Shown in pieces: positions 1 through 9,700 of a stretch of 64,000 nucleotides of DNA. Source of the stretch: Dickeya poaceiphila (GTDB lineage Bacteria > Pseudomonadota > Gammaproteobacteria > Enterobacterales > Enterobacteriaceae); NCBI RefSeq assembly GCF_007858975.2, contig NZ_CP042220.2, forward strand, positions 4,030,001 to 4,094,000, read 5' to 3'. Position 1 is the first letter of the stretch, and the number at the start of each line of letters is the position of its first letter. A model generated the notes under the pieces. It did no database searches, was not told where the DNA came from, and was given only the letters and a program-made list of their open reading frames with translations. A program made the translations under genes and the position numbers.

Positions 1-930
1 AAAACCGCTGTAATGGAACGACCGGGTACGTGCCAGTTCCTCCGGTTGCGAACCATCCACCGCCAGTTGATGGTCGAGCTTCTGGCGCTGCAATGCCACC
101 ATCGCCTTCACCGTTTCCAACTGGCCCAGATAAGCGGCGATACCCGCAACCTGCACTGCATACCAGCTGCCATGATTATTCTTCGCCGTCGCTTCTTGCC
201 TGCCGTTAGGACTGGTCAGCAACCAGTGCAGATATTCCGTCATCCACTGTCGCATCTGTTGTTCATCACTCACGCCCCACCCTGGAGCCTGTCGCAACAT
301 GACCAGCGCATCCACGATGCGGGTAGCAAAGAAACGGCCATCAAGCACGCCAGCGCCCCGACCGTCATTTCTGCCTAGAATAGCCTGTGCATAATTCAGA
401 TTAGGGTTCATACGTGTTTCAGGCACGAGAAACCAGGTACGGATCATGGAAATGGCTTTTCCGGCATATTCAGGTCTATCGGAGAAATACCATGCCAACG
501 CCAGCACGCGCACCCGATCAGTAAACATCGTCAGGCGGATAGCATCGGTCTGCTCGCCTTTGGTCTCAGGATTAACCTTGCCGTCATGCCGAACCCAGGG
601 TAGCCCGTCTTTTTTCCGCGGATCAGGCCACCAGTACGCAGCCAGACTCAAATAATCATGACGATTGCCGCCGGGTGGGATTGAAAGTTTTTGGGTCACC
701 GTCAGATCCGCTTTTTTCATGGCATTATCCGCCGCCTGCAACAACTGCTGATAAGCAAGTTGCATCTGCGGTGGTGCAGTTTGGGTGCGCAATTGCTGTT
801 TGACCTGGATAAGCTTATCCATCTGTAAAAATACATAAGCAAAATTGTCGCTTCTAACACTCGCCACACCAGCAGATACTACCAGCCCCCAGAGTGCAAA
901 CGTCATCAGAAAAGCAATGCCATAGCGCAT
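1..930 (-). CDS. Alginate lyase family protein (PF05426-like), 3' end outside window
   Basis: The frame is open for 310 codons from an ATG at 930 and runs off the left edge, so the C-terminus is missing. Residues 1-26 look like a signal peptide (hydrophobic FLMTFALWGLVVSAG core), implying a periplasmic or exported protein. The body is helix-rich. It carries motifs I associate with the PF05426 alginate lyase fold: NPNLNYAQ at 175-182, NNHGSWY at 251-257 (candidate catalytic His253) and a TRSFHYS segment at 302-308 (candidate catalytic Tyr). Such enzymes cleave uronate-containing polysaccharides by beta-elimination. The substrate cannot be told from sequence; an exopolysaccharide or plant polymer is possible. 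It lies upstream of mtgA's 3' end on the same strand, separated by 91 bases. Family call is fairly sure, substrate unknown. Confidence 0.75.
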   Translation of the reverse strand, partial: MRYGIAFLMTFALWGLVVSAGVASVRSDNFAYVFLQMDKLIQVKQQLRTQTAPPQMQLAYQQLLQAADNAMKKADLTVTQKLSIPPGGNRHDYLSLAAYWWPDPRKKDGLPWVRHDGKVNPETKGEQTDAIRLTMFTDRVRVLALAWYFSDRPEYAGKAISMIRTWFLVPETRMNPNLNYAQAILGRNDGRGAGVLDGRFFATRIVDALVMLRQAPGWGVSDEQQMRQWMTEYLHWLLTSPNGRQEATAKNNHGSWYAVQVAGIAAYLGQLETVKAMVALQRQKLDHQLAVDGSQPEELARTRSFHYSGF

Positions 931-1021
931 ATTCTACCCCATGTTGAGTTGCCATGATTTCCATACAGACGGTAGAAAGAGAAACCGCAGATGGAAAAAC
1001 CCCACCGGCTAATCAGGTTTG

Positions 1022-1771
1022 CTAATAGAGTCGATTCGCTTCCAGAAAATTCTCTCCACCGATATGGCGCATCTGACGCAAAATCCATTGCTGGCGTCGC
1101 ATGATATACCCAGTTGGTTTACTGGCCCGATAATGGATAGGATTCGGCAACACAGCGGCCAACAGCGCGGCCTCCGCTGCCGTCAGCTGGCTCGCCGGTT
1201 TATTAAAGAACTGATGCGAGGCGGCCTCAATGCCAAAAATACCGGGTCCGAACTCGGCAATATTCAGGTAAACCGTCAGTATGCGACGTTTAGTCCACAC
1301 CCGTTCTACCACCGCCGTTAAACCGGCCTCCAGGCCTTTACGCAACCAACTGCGCCCGTCCCACAACAAGAGATTTTTTACCGTCTGCTGAGACAGGGTC
1401 GATGCGCCACGAATACGATTTTCATGCTGCTCGTTATGTTTGAGCGCTGCCGAAATCGCATCAAAATCGAACCCCCAATGCTGGGAAAATTTCTGATCTT
1501 CCGCCGCGATCACCGCTAATGGTGCCACAGCGGCGATCTCATCCATCGAGACCCACTCTGAATGGGCCACATAGACAACATCGCCACTCAGCCAGGCGCT
1601 GAGTTGGCGATCAATCATCACAGCGGAAAAAGGGACAGGCAGAAAGGCAAATAACAGGATTGCCGCCAACCATATCGCTAACACACCACAAATGATACGC
1701 AACACCCAGCGCCAAATAGAGGCGGCAATGTGCCTCAATCGACCTTTCCCTACATCCCCACCTGACCTCAT
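1022..1771 (-). CDS. mtgA: Monofunctional biosynthetic peptidoglycan transglycosylase
   Basis: Polymerises lipid II into glycan strands at the inner membrane, with no transpeptidase domain. One membrane anchor spans about residues 24-46. The glycosyltransferase family 51 domain follows: EDQKF at 91-95 with catalytic Glu91, then [13 protein letters not shown] at 122-134, then the [14 protein letters not shown] and YLNIAEFG blocks. The length of 249 residues is usual for the family. Its ATG overlaps the elbB stop codon in an ATGA arrangement, so the two genes are probably translationally coupled. The same elbB-mtgA pairing is known in E. coli. Confidence 0.96.
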   Translation of the reverse strand: MRSGGDVGKGRLRHIAASIWRWVLRIICGVLAIWLAAILLFAFLPVPFSAVMIDRQLSAWLSGDVVYVAHSEWVSMDEIAAVAPLAVIAAEDQKFSQHWGFDFDAISAALKHNEQHENRIRGASTLSQQTVKNLLLWDGRSWLRKGLEAGLTAVVERVWTKRRILTVYLNIAEFGPGIFGIEAASHQFFNKPASQLTAAEAALLAAVLPNPIHYRASKPTGYIMRRQQWILRQMRHIGGENFLEANRLY

Positions 1772-2421
1772 TCAGCCAGTTCCAAAACACGCGCCACCAG
1801 TTTCTCAATTCCGCTAGCGGCTTCGCCAATCGAATTCGCCAGCATGTAGGCAGGCGTTGTCACCACCTTGTTTGCAACATCAACCACAATGCCATCCACA
1901 GGGCACGCTATGTGTACACCGCCCATTGCTTCTATCGCCTGAGCAGTTTCTGTATCGTTACCAATTGTAAGCTGTACAGCGGTATCAAGCATTTTCGGCA
2001 ACATGGCTGGAGCGATGCAAATCAAGCCGATTGGTTTGTTTTTCTTATGAATTTCTTGAGTAAGTATTTTCAGCTCGTTATCAACCTCACAATCGACGCC
2101 GCGAATGGCGAAATCACTCAGATTTTTTGCAGCGCCGAATCCTCCAGGGACAATCAGCGCATCCAACTGCAGGGGATCGGCACTGGACAATGACTGAATT
2201 TTCCCTCGTGCAATACGTGCCGACTCCGCTAAAACATTACGTTTCTCATCAGTGACTTCACCATTGAGGTGATTAATGACATGTAACTGTTGTTTATCAG
2301 GGGCAAAGCAGACAGCCTCTGCACCAGCACGATCAATTGCAAGCAGAGTCAAGACAACTTCGTGAATCTCTGAACCGTCATAAACTCCGCATCCGCTGAG
2401 TACGACACCAACTTTTTTCAT
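1768..2421 (-). CDS. elbB: Glyoxalase ElbB (DJ-1/PfpI family)
   Basis: A 217-residue class I glutamine-amidotransferase-like protein of the DJ-1/PfpI superfamily. E. coli ElbB has been linked to isoprenoid production and shows weak glyoxalase activity; its physiological role is not firmly set. Visible features are an N-terminal [20 protein letters not shown] block, the IVPGGFG loop at 90-96, and the nucleophile-elbow cysteine Cys135 in LICIAPAM. The open frame extends one GTG codon further to 2424. I prefer the ATG at 2421 because it gives the E. coli length, with a GAGG ribosome-binding site just upstream. First gene of a pair with mtgA. Confidence 0.93.
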   Translation of the reverse strand: MKKVGVVLSGCGVYDGSEIHEVVLTLLAIDRAGAEAVCFAPDKQQLHVINHLNGEVTDEKRNVLAESARIARGKIQSLSSADPLQLDALIVPGGFGAAKNLSDFAIRGVDCEVDNELKILTQEIHKKNKPIGLICIAPAMLPKMLDTAVQLTIGNDTETAQAIEAMGGVHIACPVDGIVVDVANKVVTTPAYMLANSIGEAASGIEKLVARVLELAE

Positions 2422-2503
2422 CACTTATGCCTCATTTCATTACATCAACTAATTGATTTTTTGATTGACAAACACTAATCTACATCACACATTTTAATGA
2501 TTC

Positions 2504-2534
2504 TTGTAACAAACAGCGCCATATTTGCTATGGT
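2504..2534 (+). promoter_or_regulatory. Candidate arcZ promoter (extended -10)
   Basis: An extended -10 element, TGCTATGGT, ends at 2534. A TTGTAA at 2504-2509 could serve as a -35, but the 19-base spacing is long. Transcription starting near 2541 would give an ArcZ primary transcript of about 129 nt, close to the roughly 120 nt known in E. coli. The region also lies upstream of elbB on the other strand, so it may hold divergent promoters. In E. coli phosphorylated ArcA represses arcZ; I did not identify an ArcA site here. Confidence 0.45.
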
Positions 2535-2540
2535 GTGTGT

Positions 2541-2669
2541 TGCCAGATAGATGGAGTTTCAAAAACGCTTGCGTACCAATAACATCTGAAAGCGAACGCA
2601 GGTGTACAGCTTTCCCTGGTGTTGGCGCATAATTCGCGCACCCCGGCCTCGGTCGGGGTCATTTTTTTT
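2541..2669 (+). ncRNA. arcZ: ArcZ small regulatory RNA
   Basis: ArcZ is an Hfq-dependent sRNA that activates rpoS translation and represses many other mRNAs after processing to a short 3' form. The signature segment TTTCCCTGGTGTTGGCGCA at 2611-2629, the seed at the 5' end of processed ArcZ, is present and looks identical to E. coli as I recall it. It is followed by ATTCGCGCACCCCGG and a terminator with eight Ts. Position is also diagnostic: between elbB and arcB, antisense to arcB. The 5' end is inferred from the promoter, not seen. The terminator overlaps the last codons of arcB. ArcZ homologues have been reported to affect virulence in Erwinia and Dickeya. Confidence 0.93.
2640..2669 (+). 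terminator. Rho-independent terminator of arcZ
   Basis: The stem pairs ACCCCG (2640-2645) with CGGGGT (2654-2659) around a loop of GCCTCGGT, followed by CA and an uninterrupted T8 at 2662-2669. The arcB stop codon on the other strand (2659-2661) lies at the base of this hairpin. Confidence 0.9.
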
Positions 2670-4998
2670 CAGCCTCTGAAACCCAGTCTTTCAATGCCTG
2701 CACATCCTGCTGCCAGTCATGTTTCAACTCATCAATCCATTCCTGAACGTTGTCCCACCATGCCGGTAATGTCGTGGTCTGAATCTGTTGCGCAACCTGT
2801 TGCAGGTGTTTAAGCCCCACCGAACCTGCAGCGCCTTTGATTTTGTGTCCTTCTTCCGCGATGCCTTTCTGGTCACGGGCAGTCATGTTGGAATCAAGAA
2901 TCGCCAGATAACCGGGCATCATCTGTTCAAACATCGCCAGGCTCTGGTGAATCAGTTTTGGCCCCACCAAGGTCAGGTACTGCTCCAGCATCGGTATGTC
3001 CAGCAAACGATCCTGTAACGACCCGGTATCCACTACCGTGTCTTCCTGGTCCGATTGCGTATGGTGATCCCAATATTGTTGGATTACCGCCGTCAGTGCC
3101 GTCACCGCCAGCGGCTTGCTCAGCACATCATCCATGCCAGCATCCAGATACTCTTTTTTATCTTTGAGAACATTTGCCGTCAGAGCGACCAACGGCGGCA
3201 TTGACTGCCCGGCATAACGCTCACGCAAGCGACGCGCCACATCCAGACCGGTCATATCCGGCAACTGGATATCCAGCAATACCAGATCGAACTCATCCGG
3301 GTCGAACATATCCAGCGCCGCCTGTCCGGTCATCGCCACATCGACGCTGCTCCCCAATTTCTCCAATACTGAACGCGCCACCACCACATTCAGCTCAATA
3401 TCTTCCACTAACAGCACATGCAGCGCTGGCAACGGCAGTTCATCCTGCTCGTCTTCGCCGGGTTCATCATTGGCGACGACTGGCGCTGTCACCGTCAACG
3501 CAAAACAGGAGCCTTTGCCCAGTTTGCTGGTCACCTGAATATCACCGCCCATGCTCTGCGCCAGACGCTTGGAAACCGCCAGTCCGATTCCCGTGCCGGT
3601 AGCTGGCTTACCACCGTGTTGATCTTTGACCTGATAGTACATGGAAAAGATTTTTTCCAACTCGTCAGCCGGTATGCCTATGCCGGAATCCTCCACCTCA
3701 AAACGCAGCCGCTCACCTTGTTCATGCCATATCCGAACGGATACCCTGCCCTCACGGGTGAATTTCACGGCATTGCTAAGGAGGTTCCACAGAATCTGGC
3801 GCAACCGGGTACCATCGGTGATGATGGTTTTTGGCAACGGTTGATGAAGTTCCATTTCAAGCTGTAACCCTTTGGGCTGAACCAACAACCCGCCCAGATT
3901 CTCCAGGTCAACCACAAAACCGACAAAATCCACTGGCTGATTATCCAGTTGAACCTTACGTCGCTCCTGCTTGTCCATTTCGATGATGTCGTTAAAAATA
4001 TTGCCAAGCGTGATGGCACTGACGTGGATGGTTTTCAGATATTTCTGCTGCTCTGCGTCAAGGTGAGTGTCGAGCAAAATACGGCTCAGACCGACAATGC
4101 CATTAAGCGGCGTACGAAGCTCGTGGCTAATAGTAGAGATGAAGGTGGTCTTTTCCCTGCTCGCATTCTCCAACGCGTCCTGATAGCGCTTACGCTCGGT
4201 TATATCGCGTCCAAACCCCATCAGCCCATGTCGCTTGCCCATGCGGTCGTAAAACGGCACTTTGCGCAACTCGAAACAGGCTTTGCGACCGTCCGGATAG
4301 ACCAGCCACTGCTCATAGGTCAATGAAACGTTGTGGCGAAATACTTTTTCATCGGTTTCCATGACTTTTTCGGCAATGTCCGGCGGATAAACATCTTTTG
4401 GCGTCAGACCGATCAACTGCTTCTGACTCTTGCCAAGCAGCAACTCCATTGCCCGGTTACAACTGGAAAATTCGTTGTTTTCATTGCGGTAGTAGACCAG
4501 ATCTGGCGAGGCATCGAGAAAAGAACGCAGCAGCACTGATTGTTGTTCCAGTTCAACCTGTGCCTGTTCACGACGCGCCATTTCTTCACGCAGCTTGGAA
4601 ACCATCAGCAATCGGGCCTCTTCCGCCTTGATGCGATCACTAATTTCCTGATTCAGCTGCGCGATGTTGCCCTGCAACTGTTCGTTCAGTTCCTGATCGC
4701 GCTGGCGCATCTCTTCCAATTTAGCCACCAGCCGCGACAAACGTTGGCGCGACTCTTCAAGTTGTTCCACCACCACGGACAGGAAATAAACCGCCCAGGG
4801 CGTGATCAACAAACCGAAGAAAATAGAACGTACTACGTCAATATTTTCCACTTTACCGGTGAGCAACAGCGTCACCGCCATCTGCACCACCAGCGCCAGC
4901 AAAACCAGCGCCGACGCCAGTAGCAGGGAAAACCGAACCAGCCCCAATTTAACCATTAAATCAACGTAGTACTGCGCCAACAGCCTGATTTGCCTCAT
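2659..4998 (-). CDS. arcB: Aerobic respiration control sensor kinase ArcB (tripartite hybrid)
   Basis: Membrane sensor of quinone-pool redox state that phosphorylates ArcA. Residues 22-47 and 58-78 are the two membrane segments; a coiled linker (about 80-155) follows, then a PAS domain. The redox cysteines are conserved at 180 and 241, as in E. coli. The histidine kinase core has the phosphorylated His292 in STISHELRTPLNG, then the ATPase N and G boxes. The receiver domain has the phospho-Asp near 577 in LLDIQLPDM. The C-terminal HPt domain has His718 in EEGHKIKGAAGSVG. The 779 residues compare with 778 in E. coli. Every phosphorelay residue is intact, so the full His-Asp-His relay should work. 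The 3' end overlaps the arcZ terminator on the opposite strand. Confidence 0.98.
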   Translation of the reverse strand: MRQIRLLAQYYVDLMVKLGLVRFSLLLASALVLLALVVQMAVTLLLTGKVENIDVVRSIFFGLLITPWAVYFLSVVVEQLEESRQRLSRLVAKLEEMRQRDQELNEQLQGNIAQLNQEISDRIKAEEARLLMVSKLREEMARREQAQVELEQQSVLLRSFLDASPDLVYYRNENNEFSSCNRAMELLLGKSQKQLIGLTPKDVYPPDIAEKVMETDEKVFRHNVSLTYEQWLVYPDGRKACFELRKVPFYDRMGKRHGLMGFGRDITERKRYQDALENASREKTTFISTISHELRTPLNGIVGLSRILLDTHLDAEQQKYLKTIHVSAITLGNIFNDIIEMDKQERRKVQLDNQPVDFVGFVVDLENLGGLLVQPKGLQLEMELHQPLPKTIITDGTRLRQILWNLLSNAVKFTREGRVSVRIWHEQGERLRFEVEDSGIGIPADELEKIFSMYYQVKDQHGGKPATGTGIGLAVSKRLAQSMGGDIQVTSKLGKGSCFALTVTAPVVANDEPGEDEQDELPLPALHVLLVEDIELNVVVARSVLEKLGSSVDVAMTGQAALDMFDPDEFDLVLLDIQLPDMTGLDVARRLRERYAGQSMPPLVALTANVLKDKKEYLDAGMDDVLSKPLAVTALTAVIQQYWDHHTQSDQEDTVVDTGSLQDRLLDIPMLEQYLTLVGPKLIHQSLAMFEQMMPGYLAILDSNMTARDQKGIAEEGHKIKGAAGSVGLKHLQQVAQQIQTTTLPAWWDNVQEWIDELKHDWQQDVQALKDWVSEAEKK

Positions 4999-5090
4999 AA
5001 CAGTGTTCCTTAGTCATCAACCCGCAAATCATACCGTAAAAAAATCATGTGCGTGGTAATGAGCGGTCAATTTGCGAGCCGCCACGGGGG

Positions 5091-6020
5091 TTAGTTTGTC
5101 GAATACTGAAACGGCTGCCCCAACGCGGAACCCTGCGCGCCATGCTGTTGCAGGTAATCATGAATGCCGACCATACCGGTCCAGCGATTTTCGCACCACA
5201 ATGGCGCCAGCAACGTTGGCCGCCGGGCGCTGGCGGAGATACGGTGATAGACAATGTCAGGCGGGGTGTGGCGAATCATCTCACCGGCAATCGACACATA
5301 ATGTGCCAGCGGCAACGCCGTCAATCGACCGGCTCCCCAGGCTTTCGCCATGACGCTACCGGTCACGATGTGCAGCGGATGCAGCTTGATGCCGTCCACG
5401 CCAGCTTCCACCACCCGTTGCAGCGTCAACAGGCAATGTTCGTCGCTCTCGCCGGGCAAACCGGCTATCAGATGGCTGCACACCTTGAGTCCTCTGGCGC
5501 GAGCGCGCTGAGCGGTCTGCCGGTAACAGGCAAAATCATGTCCGCGATTGATACGTCGCAACGTCCGGTCATGGGCGCTTTGCAACCCCAGTTCCAGCCA
5601 GACTTCGTACCCTTGCTCACGATAGTCGGCCAGCAGGTCCAACACGGTATCCGGTACGCAATCCGGCCTGGTACCCACACATAGCCCTACCATATCGGCC
5701 TGCGTCAACGCCTGCCGGTACATCGATGCCAACACCTGAACTTCGGCATAAGTGCTGGTATAAGCCTGAAAATAGGCCAGATAACGATGTGCGCGGTTGA
5801 CCTTGCCTGCCTGTGCGGCCAGTTGCTCGGCGATGCTACGCTGCTGCATCTGTTCATCCGCAAACGACGCCACATTGCAGAAAGTACAACCACCCCGTCC
5901 CAGCGTACCGTCACGATTCGGACAGCTAAATCCACCGTGTAACGTCAATTTATGGATTTTTTCTCCATAGCGACGCTGAAGATCACCACCAAACATATTG
6001 ATTAATTTTTGCAATTGCAT
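5091..6020 (-). CDS. yhcC: Radical SAM protein of the YhcC family (TIGR01212)
   Basis: A radical S-adenosylmethionine enzyme of unknown substrate. The iron-sulfur ligands are Cys33, Cys45 and Cys48 in CPNRDGTLGRGGCTFCN. The rest follows the family: GTRPDCVPD, a conserved HDRTLRRINRGHDF block, then HRISASARRPTLLAPLWCENRW near the C-terminus. The open frame begins five codons further upstream, at an ATG at 6035 with no ribosome-binding site. I chose the ATG at 6020 (MQLQKLINMF) because it matches the E. coli start and has an AAGAA element upstream. The gene stands alone between arcB and gltB, as in E. coli. The family is certain; the reaction is not known to me. Confidence 0.93.
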   Translation of the reverse strand: MQLQKLINMFGGDLQRRYGEKIHKLTLHGGFSCPNRDGTLGRGGCTFCNVASFADEQMQQRSIAEQLAAQAGKVNRAHRYLAYFQAYTSTYAEVQVLASMYRQALTQADMVGLCVGTRPDCVPDTVLDLLADYREQGYEVWLELGLQSAHDRTLRRINRGHDFACYRQTAQRARARGLKVCSHLIAGLPGESDEHCLLTLQRVVEAGVDGIKLHPLHIVTGSVMAKAWGAGRLTALPLAHYVSIAGEMIRHTPPDIVYHRISASARRPTLLAPLWCENRWTGMVGIHDYLQQHGAQGSALGQPFQYSTN

Positions 6021-6736
6021 ATTCTGATTCTTCATTTCACAAAAAATCAGCCTACCTTTAGCGCCTGTTAACGGCGATGACCCCGATCAAGACGCTCCGG
6101 TTTATGCAGCTGCATGTTTATTCGCTTTTCCTGAAAATAAAATCATATTCTTGCTGATTAATTTTTCTTATCTGCGAGGTTCATTCCATTAAAAGATGAC
6201 CGTAGAATGAAAAACAGTGTCATGAATTAAAAAAATCACACCAAACAGAATAAGATGCCACGAAGTGGCATAATCACAGCATTCAGCAATAAAAACCCGC
6301 CATTGCTATAGTGATACAGCTCACAGTTCAGCCAATGACGCCACCTTGCCAACGTCTTATTTTTATTAATTAAATCCTTTTATTTCATAAGCATAAGTAA
6401 ATTCTATCCCTAAAGTGCCTGTCTGCCATGGAAATTTGACCTGAACAGGGTTTCTCGCTAATTTGGAAATCCGCTGGAAGCTTTCCTGACGAGTTAATGT
6501 CTCGTCATATTTATGCAGTAAAGAAGAAGACTCCCTCATCAAGCAAATCACATCACTTGTGAGACCTTACGAGAGGCCAGATAAAAGAGAGCGGCGCACA
6601 CCACTGATGCCAATCAGGCGCAGTGAAGGGGTCGCTCGCGGTTAGCACGCGGTTAACGCACATTACGCACCCGTATTCTGGCAGTGAGATTAACGATTGA
6701 GGTAGTCATACAGAGCCTGGGGAGGTTCACTGAGAT
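6021..6736. other. 716-base intergenic region upstream of gltB
   Basis: AT-rich non-coding stretch between the divergent yhcC and gltB. It holds a short perfect hairpin (ATGCCAC-GAA-GTGGCAT, 6255-6271) and a CRP-like palindrome at 6310-6325. The 3' part has a GTTAGCACGCGGTTAACGC repeat-like segment near 6640-6657 and the gltB ribosome-binding site GGGGAGG at 6719-6725. In E. coli the gltBDF promoter is known to integrate Lrp, IHF, CRP and other inputs, so a long control region is expected. I found no convincing gene. A 61-codon minus-strand frame starting at a GTG (6551) has no ribosome-binding site and no family I recognise. Confidence 0.6.
6310..6325. promoter_or_regulatory. CRP-like binding site
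   Basis: The sequence AGTGATACAGCTCACA matches the TGTGA-N6-TCACA consensus at nine of ten half-site bases. It lies about 410 bases upstream of the gltB start. That is far for direct class I/II activation unless gltB has a long leader or the site serves another promoter. In E. coli CRP takes part in gltBDF control. Confidence 0.5.
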
Positions 6737-9700
6737 ATGTTGTACGATGCATCCCATGAAAGAGACAACTGTGGTTTCGGATTGATCGCCCATATAGAAG
6801 GTGAACCGAGCCATAAAGTCGTGCGCACAGCGATTCACGCACTGGCACGAATGCAGCACCGTGGCGCGATTCTTGCCGACGGCAAGACCGGCGACGGTTG
6901 CGGGCTATTACTTCAAAAACCGGATCGTTTCTTCCGTCTGGTTGCCGCAGAACAAGGCTGGCGACTGGCTAACAATTACGCGGTCGGCATGTTGTTCCTC
7001 AGCCGGGATGAAGAGAAAGCCCACGCCACTCGCCAGATTGTCGAAGAAGAACTGCAAAATGAAACCCTGTCCGTACTCGGCTGGCGCGATGTGCCCACCA
7101 ACCCGGACGTATTGGGTGAGATAGCGCTCTCTTCCCTGCCGCGCATCGAACAGATCTTCGTTAATGCCCCAGCTGGCTGGCGTCCGCGTGATATGGAGCG
7201 TCGCCTGTTTATGGCGCGTCGTCGTATTGAAAAACGCATACAGGATAAAGACTTCTACGTCTGCAGCCTCTCCAATCTGGTGAATATCTATAAAGGTCTG
7301 TGTATGCCGGCAGACCTGCCGCGGTTCTATCTTGATCTGGCAGACTTGCGCTTGGAATCGGCTATTTGCCTGTTCCACCAGCGCTTCTCCACCAACACCG
7401 TGCCGCGCTGGCGTCTGGCGCAACCGTTCCGCTATCTGGCGCATAACGGTGAAATCAACACCATTACCGGCAACCGCCAATGGGCACGCGCCCGCGCCTA
7501 CAAATTCAAGACCCCGTTGATTCCTGACTTGCTGAACGCGGCGCCGTTTGTTGACGAAAGCGGTTCGGACTCTATGTCGCTGGACAACATGCTGGAACTG
7601 TTCCTGGCAGGCGGGATGGACATTGTGCGCGCCATGCGCCTGCTGGTGCCGCCAGCCTGGCAGAACAACCCGAATATGGACCCGGAGCTGCGCGCCTTCT
7701 TTGACTTTAACTCCATGCATATGGAGCCATGGGATGGCCCGGCCGGTCTGGTGCTGTCCGATGGGCGCTACGCTGCCTGTAACCTTGACCGTAACGGTCT
7801 GCGTCCGGCGCGCTATGTCATCACCAAGGATAAGCTGATCACCTGTGCATCCGAAGTAGGTATCTGGGATTACCAGCCTGACGAAGTGGTGGAAAAAGGC
7901 CGCGTCGGTCCGGGTGAACTGATGGTTATCGATACCCGTACTGGCCGTATTCTGCATTCAACCGAAACCGATGATGACCTGAAAAGTCGCCACCCGTACA
8001 AAGAGTGGATGGAGAAGAACGTTAAACGTCTGGTACCGTTCGAAGAACTGCCGGATGATCAGGTTGGCAGCCGGGAGCTGGATGACGCCCTGCTGGAAAC
8101 CTACCAGAAGCAATTTGGCTACAGCTTTGAGGAACTGGATCAGGTTATTCGCGTGCTGGGGGAAAACGGTCAGGAAGCGACCGGCTCCATGGGTGATGAC
8201 ACGCCATTTGCCGTGCTGTCGAGCCGCCCACGCATCATTTATGATTATTTCCGTCAGCAGTTCGCACAGGTAACCAACCCGCCTATCGACCCGCTGCGCG
8301 AAACGCACGTCATGTCGCTCGCTACCTGCATCGGTCGAGAAATGAACGTATTCTGCGAAGCAGAGGGACAGGCTCACCGCCTGAGCTTCAAATCGCCGAT
8401 CCTGCTCTACTCTGACTTCATTCAGTTGATCAATCAGGATCCAGAGCACTATCGCGCTGAGAAGATCGATATCACCTTCGATCCTAAACAACGTTCGCTA
8501 CAGGAAACCGTCGAAAAACTGTGTGACGAAGCGGAATACAAGGTACGTGCCGGCGCGGTGCTGCTGGTGCTGAGTGACCGTGGCATCACGCCTGATCGCC
8601 TGCCGGTGCCAGCGCCAATGATGGTGGGCGCGATTCAGACGCGGCTGGTGGAAAAAAGCCTGCGTTGCGACGCCAACATTATCGTGGAAACCGCAAGCGC
8701 CCGCGATCCGCACCACTTCGCAGTACTGCTCGGCTTCGGCGCTACCGCCGTTTACCCATATCTGGCCTATGAAACGCTGGCCCGTCTGGTAGATAACCAC
8801 TCTATCGACAAACCGTACCGTACCGTGATGCTGAACTACCGCAACGGCATCAACAAAGGTCTGTACAAGATCATGTCCAAGATGGGGATCTCTACCATCG
8901 CCTCCTATCGCTGCTCGAAACTGTTCGAAGCGGTCGGCCTGCATCAGGACGTTGCGTCCCGTTGCTTCCAGGGCGTGGTGAGCCGTATTGGCGGCGCAAG
9001 CTTCAGCGACTTCGAGCAGGACCTGCAAAATCTGTCCAAACGCGCCTGGCTCAAGCGTCAGAAACTCGATCAGGGCGGCCTGCTCAAGTTTGTTTATGGC
9101 GGTGAATACCACGCCTACAATCCTGACGTGGTGAAAACACTGCAAACCGCAGTACACAGCGGCAACTATCAGGATTACCAACAGTACGCCAAACTGGTTA
9201 ACGAGCGCCCGGCATCCATGCTGCGCGACCTGTTGGCGCTCAAGCCGCAGGAAGGCGCTGCTATCCCGCTGGAGAACGTCGAGCCGGATTCGGAGCTGTT
9301 CAAACGCTTCGACACCGCTGCCATGTCTATCGGCGCGTTAAGCCCCGAAGCGCATGAGTCGCTGGCGGAAGCCATGAACAGCCTTGGCGGCTTCTCCAAC
9401 TCCGGCGAAGGAGGCGAAGATCCGGCTCGTTACGGTACCAATAAAGTATCCCGTATCAAGCAGGTGGCTTCCGGTCGCTTTGGCGTGACCCCGGCTTATC
9501 TGGTTAATGCCGACGTTATCCAAATCAAGGTGGCGCAGGGTGCCAAGCCGGGTGAAGGCGGTCAGTTGCCGGGCGATAAAGTGACGCCATATATCGCGCG
9601 TCTGCGTTATTCCGTACCGGGCGTGACCCTGATTTCTCCGCCGCCGCACCATGATATTTATTCAATCGAAGATCTGGCTCAGTTGATTTTCGACCTGAAG

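Noticed and set aside
906..1088. 60-codon minus-strand frame overlapping the start of the lyase gene
   Set aside because: It overlaps the lyase gene's signal-peptide region in another frame and has no homology I recognise.
3174..3602. 142-codon plus-strand frame opposite arcB
   Set aside because: Pro/His/Ser-rich shadow of the arcB receiver and kinase domains.
6366..6551. 61-codon minus-strand frame in the gltB upstream region
   Set aside because: Starts with GTG, has no ribosome-binding site, lies in a regulatory region and matches no family I know. It could be a gene remnant, but I cannot support it.
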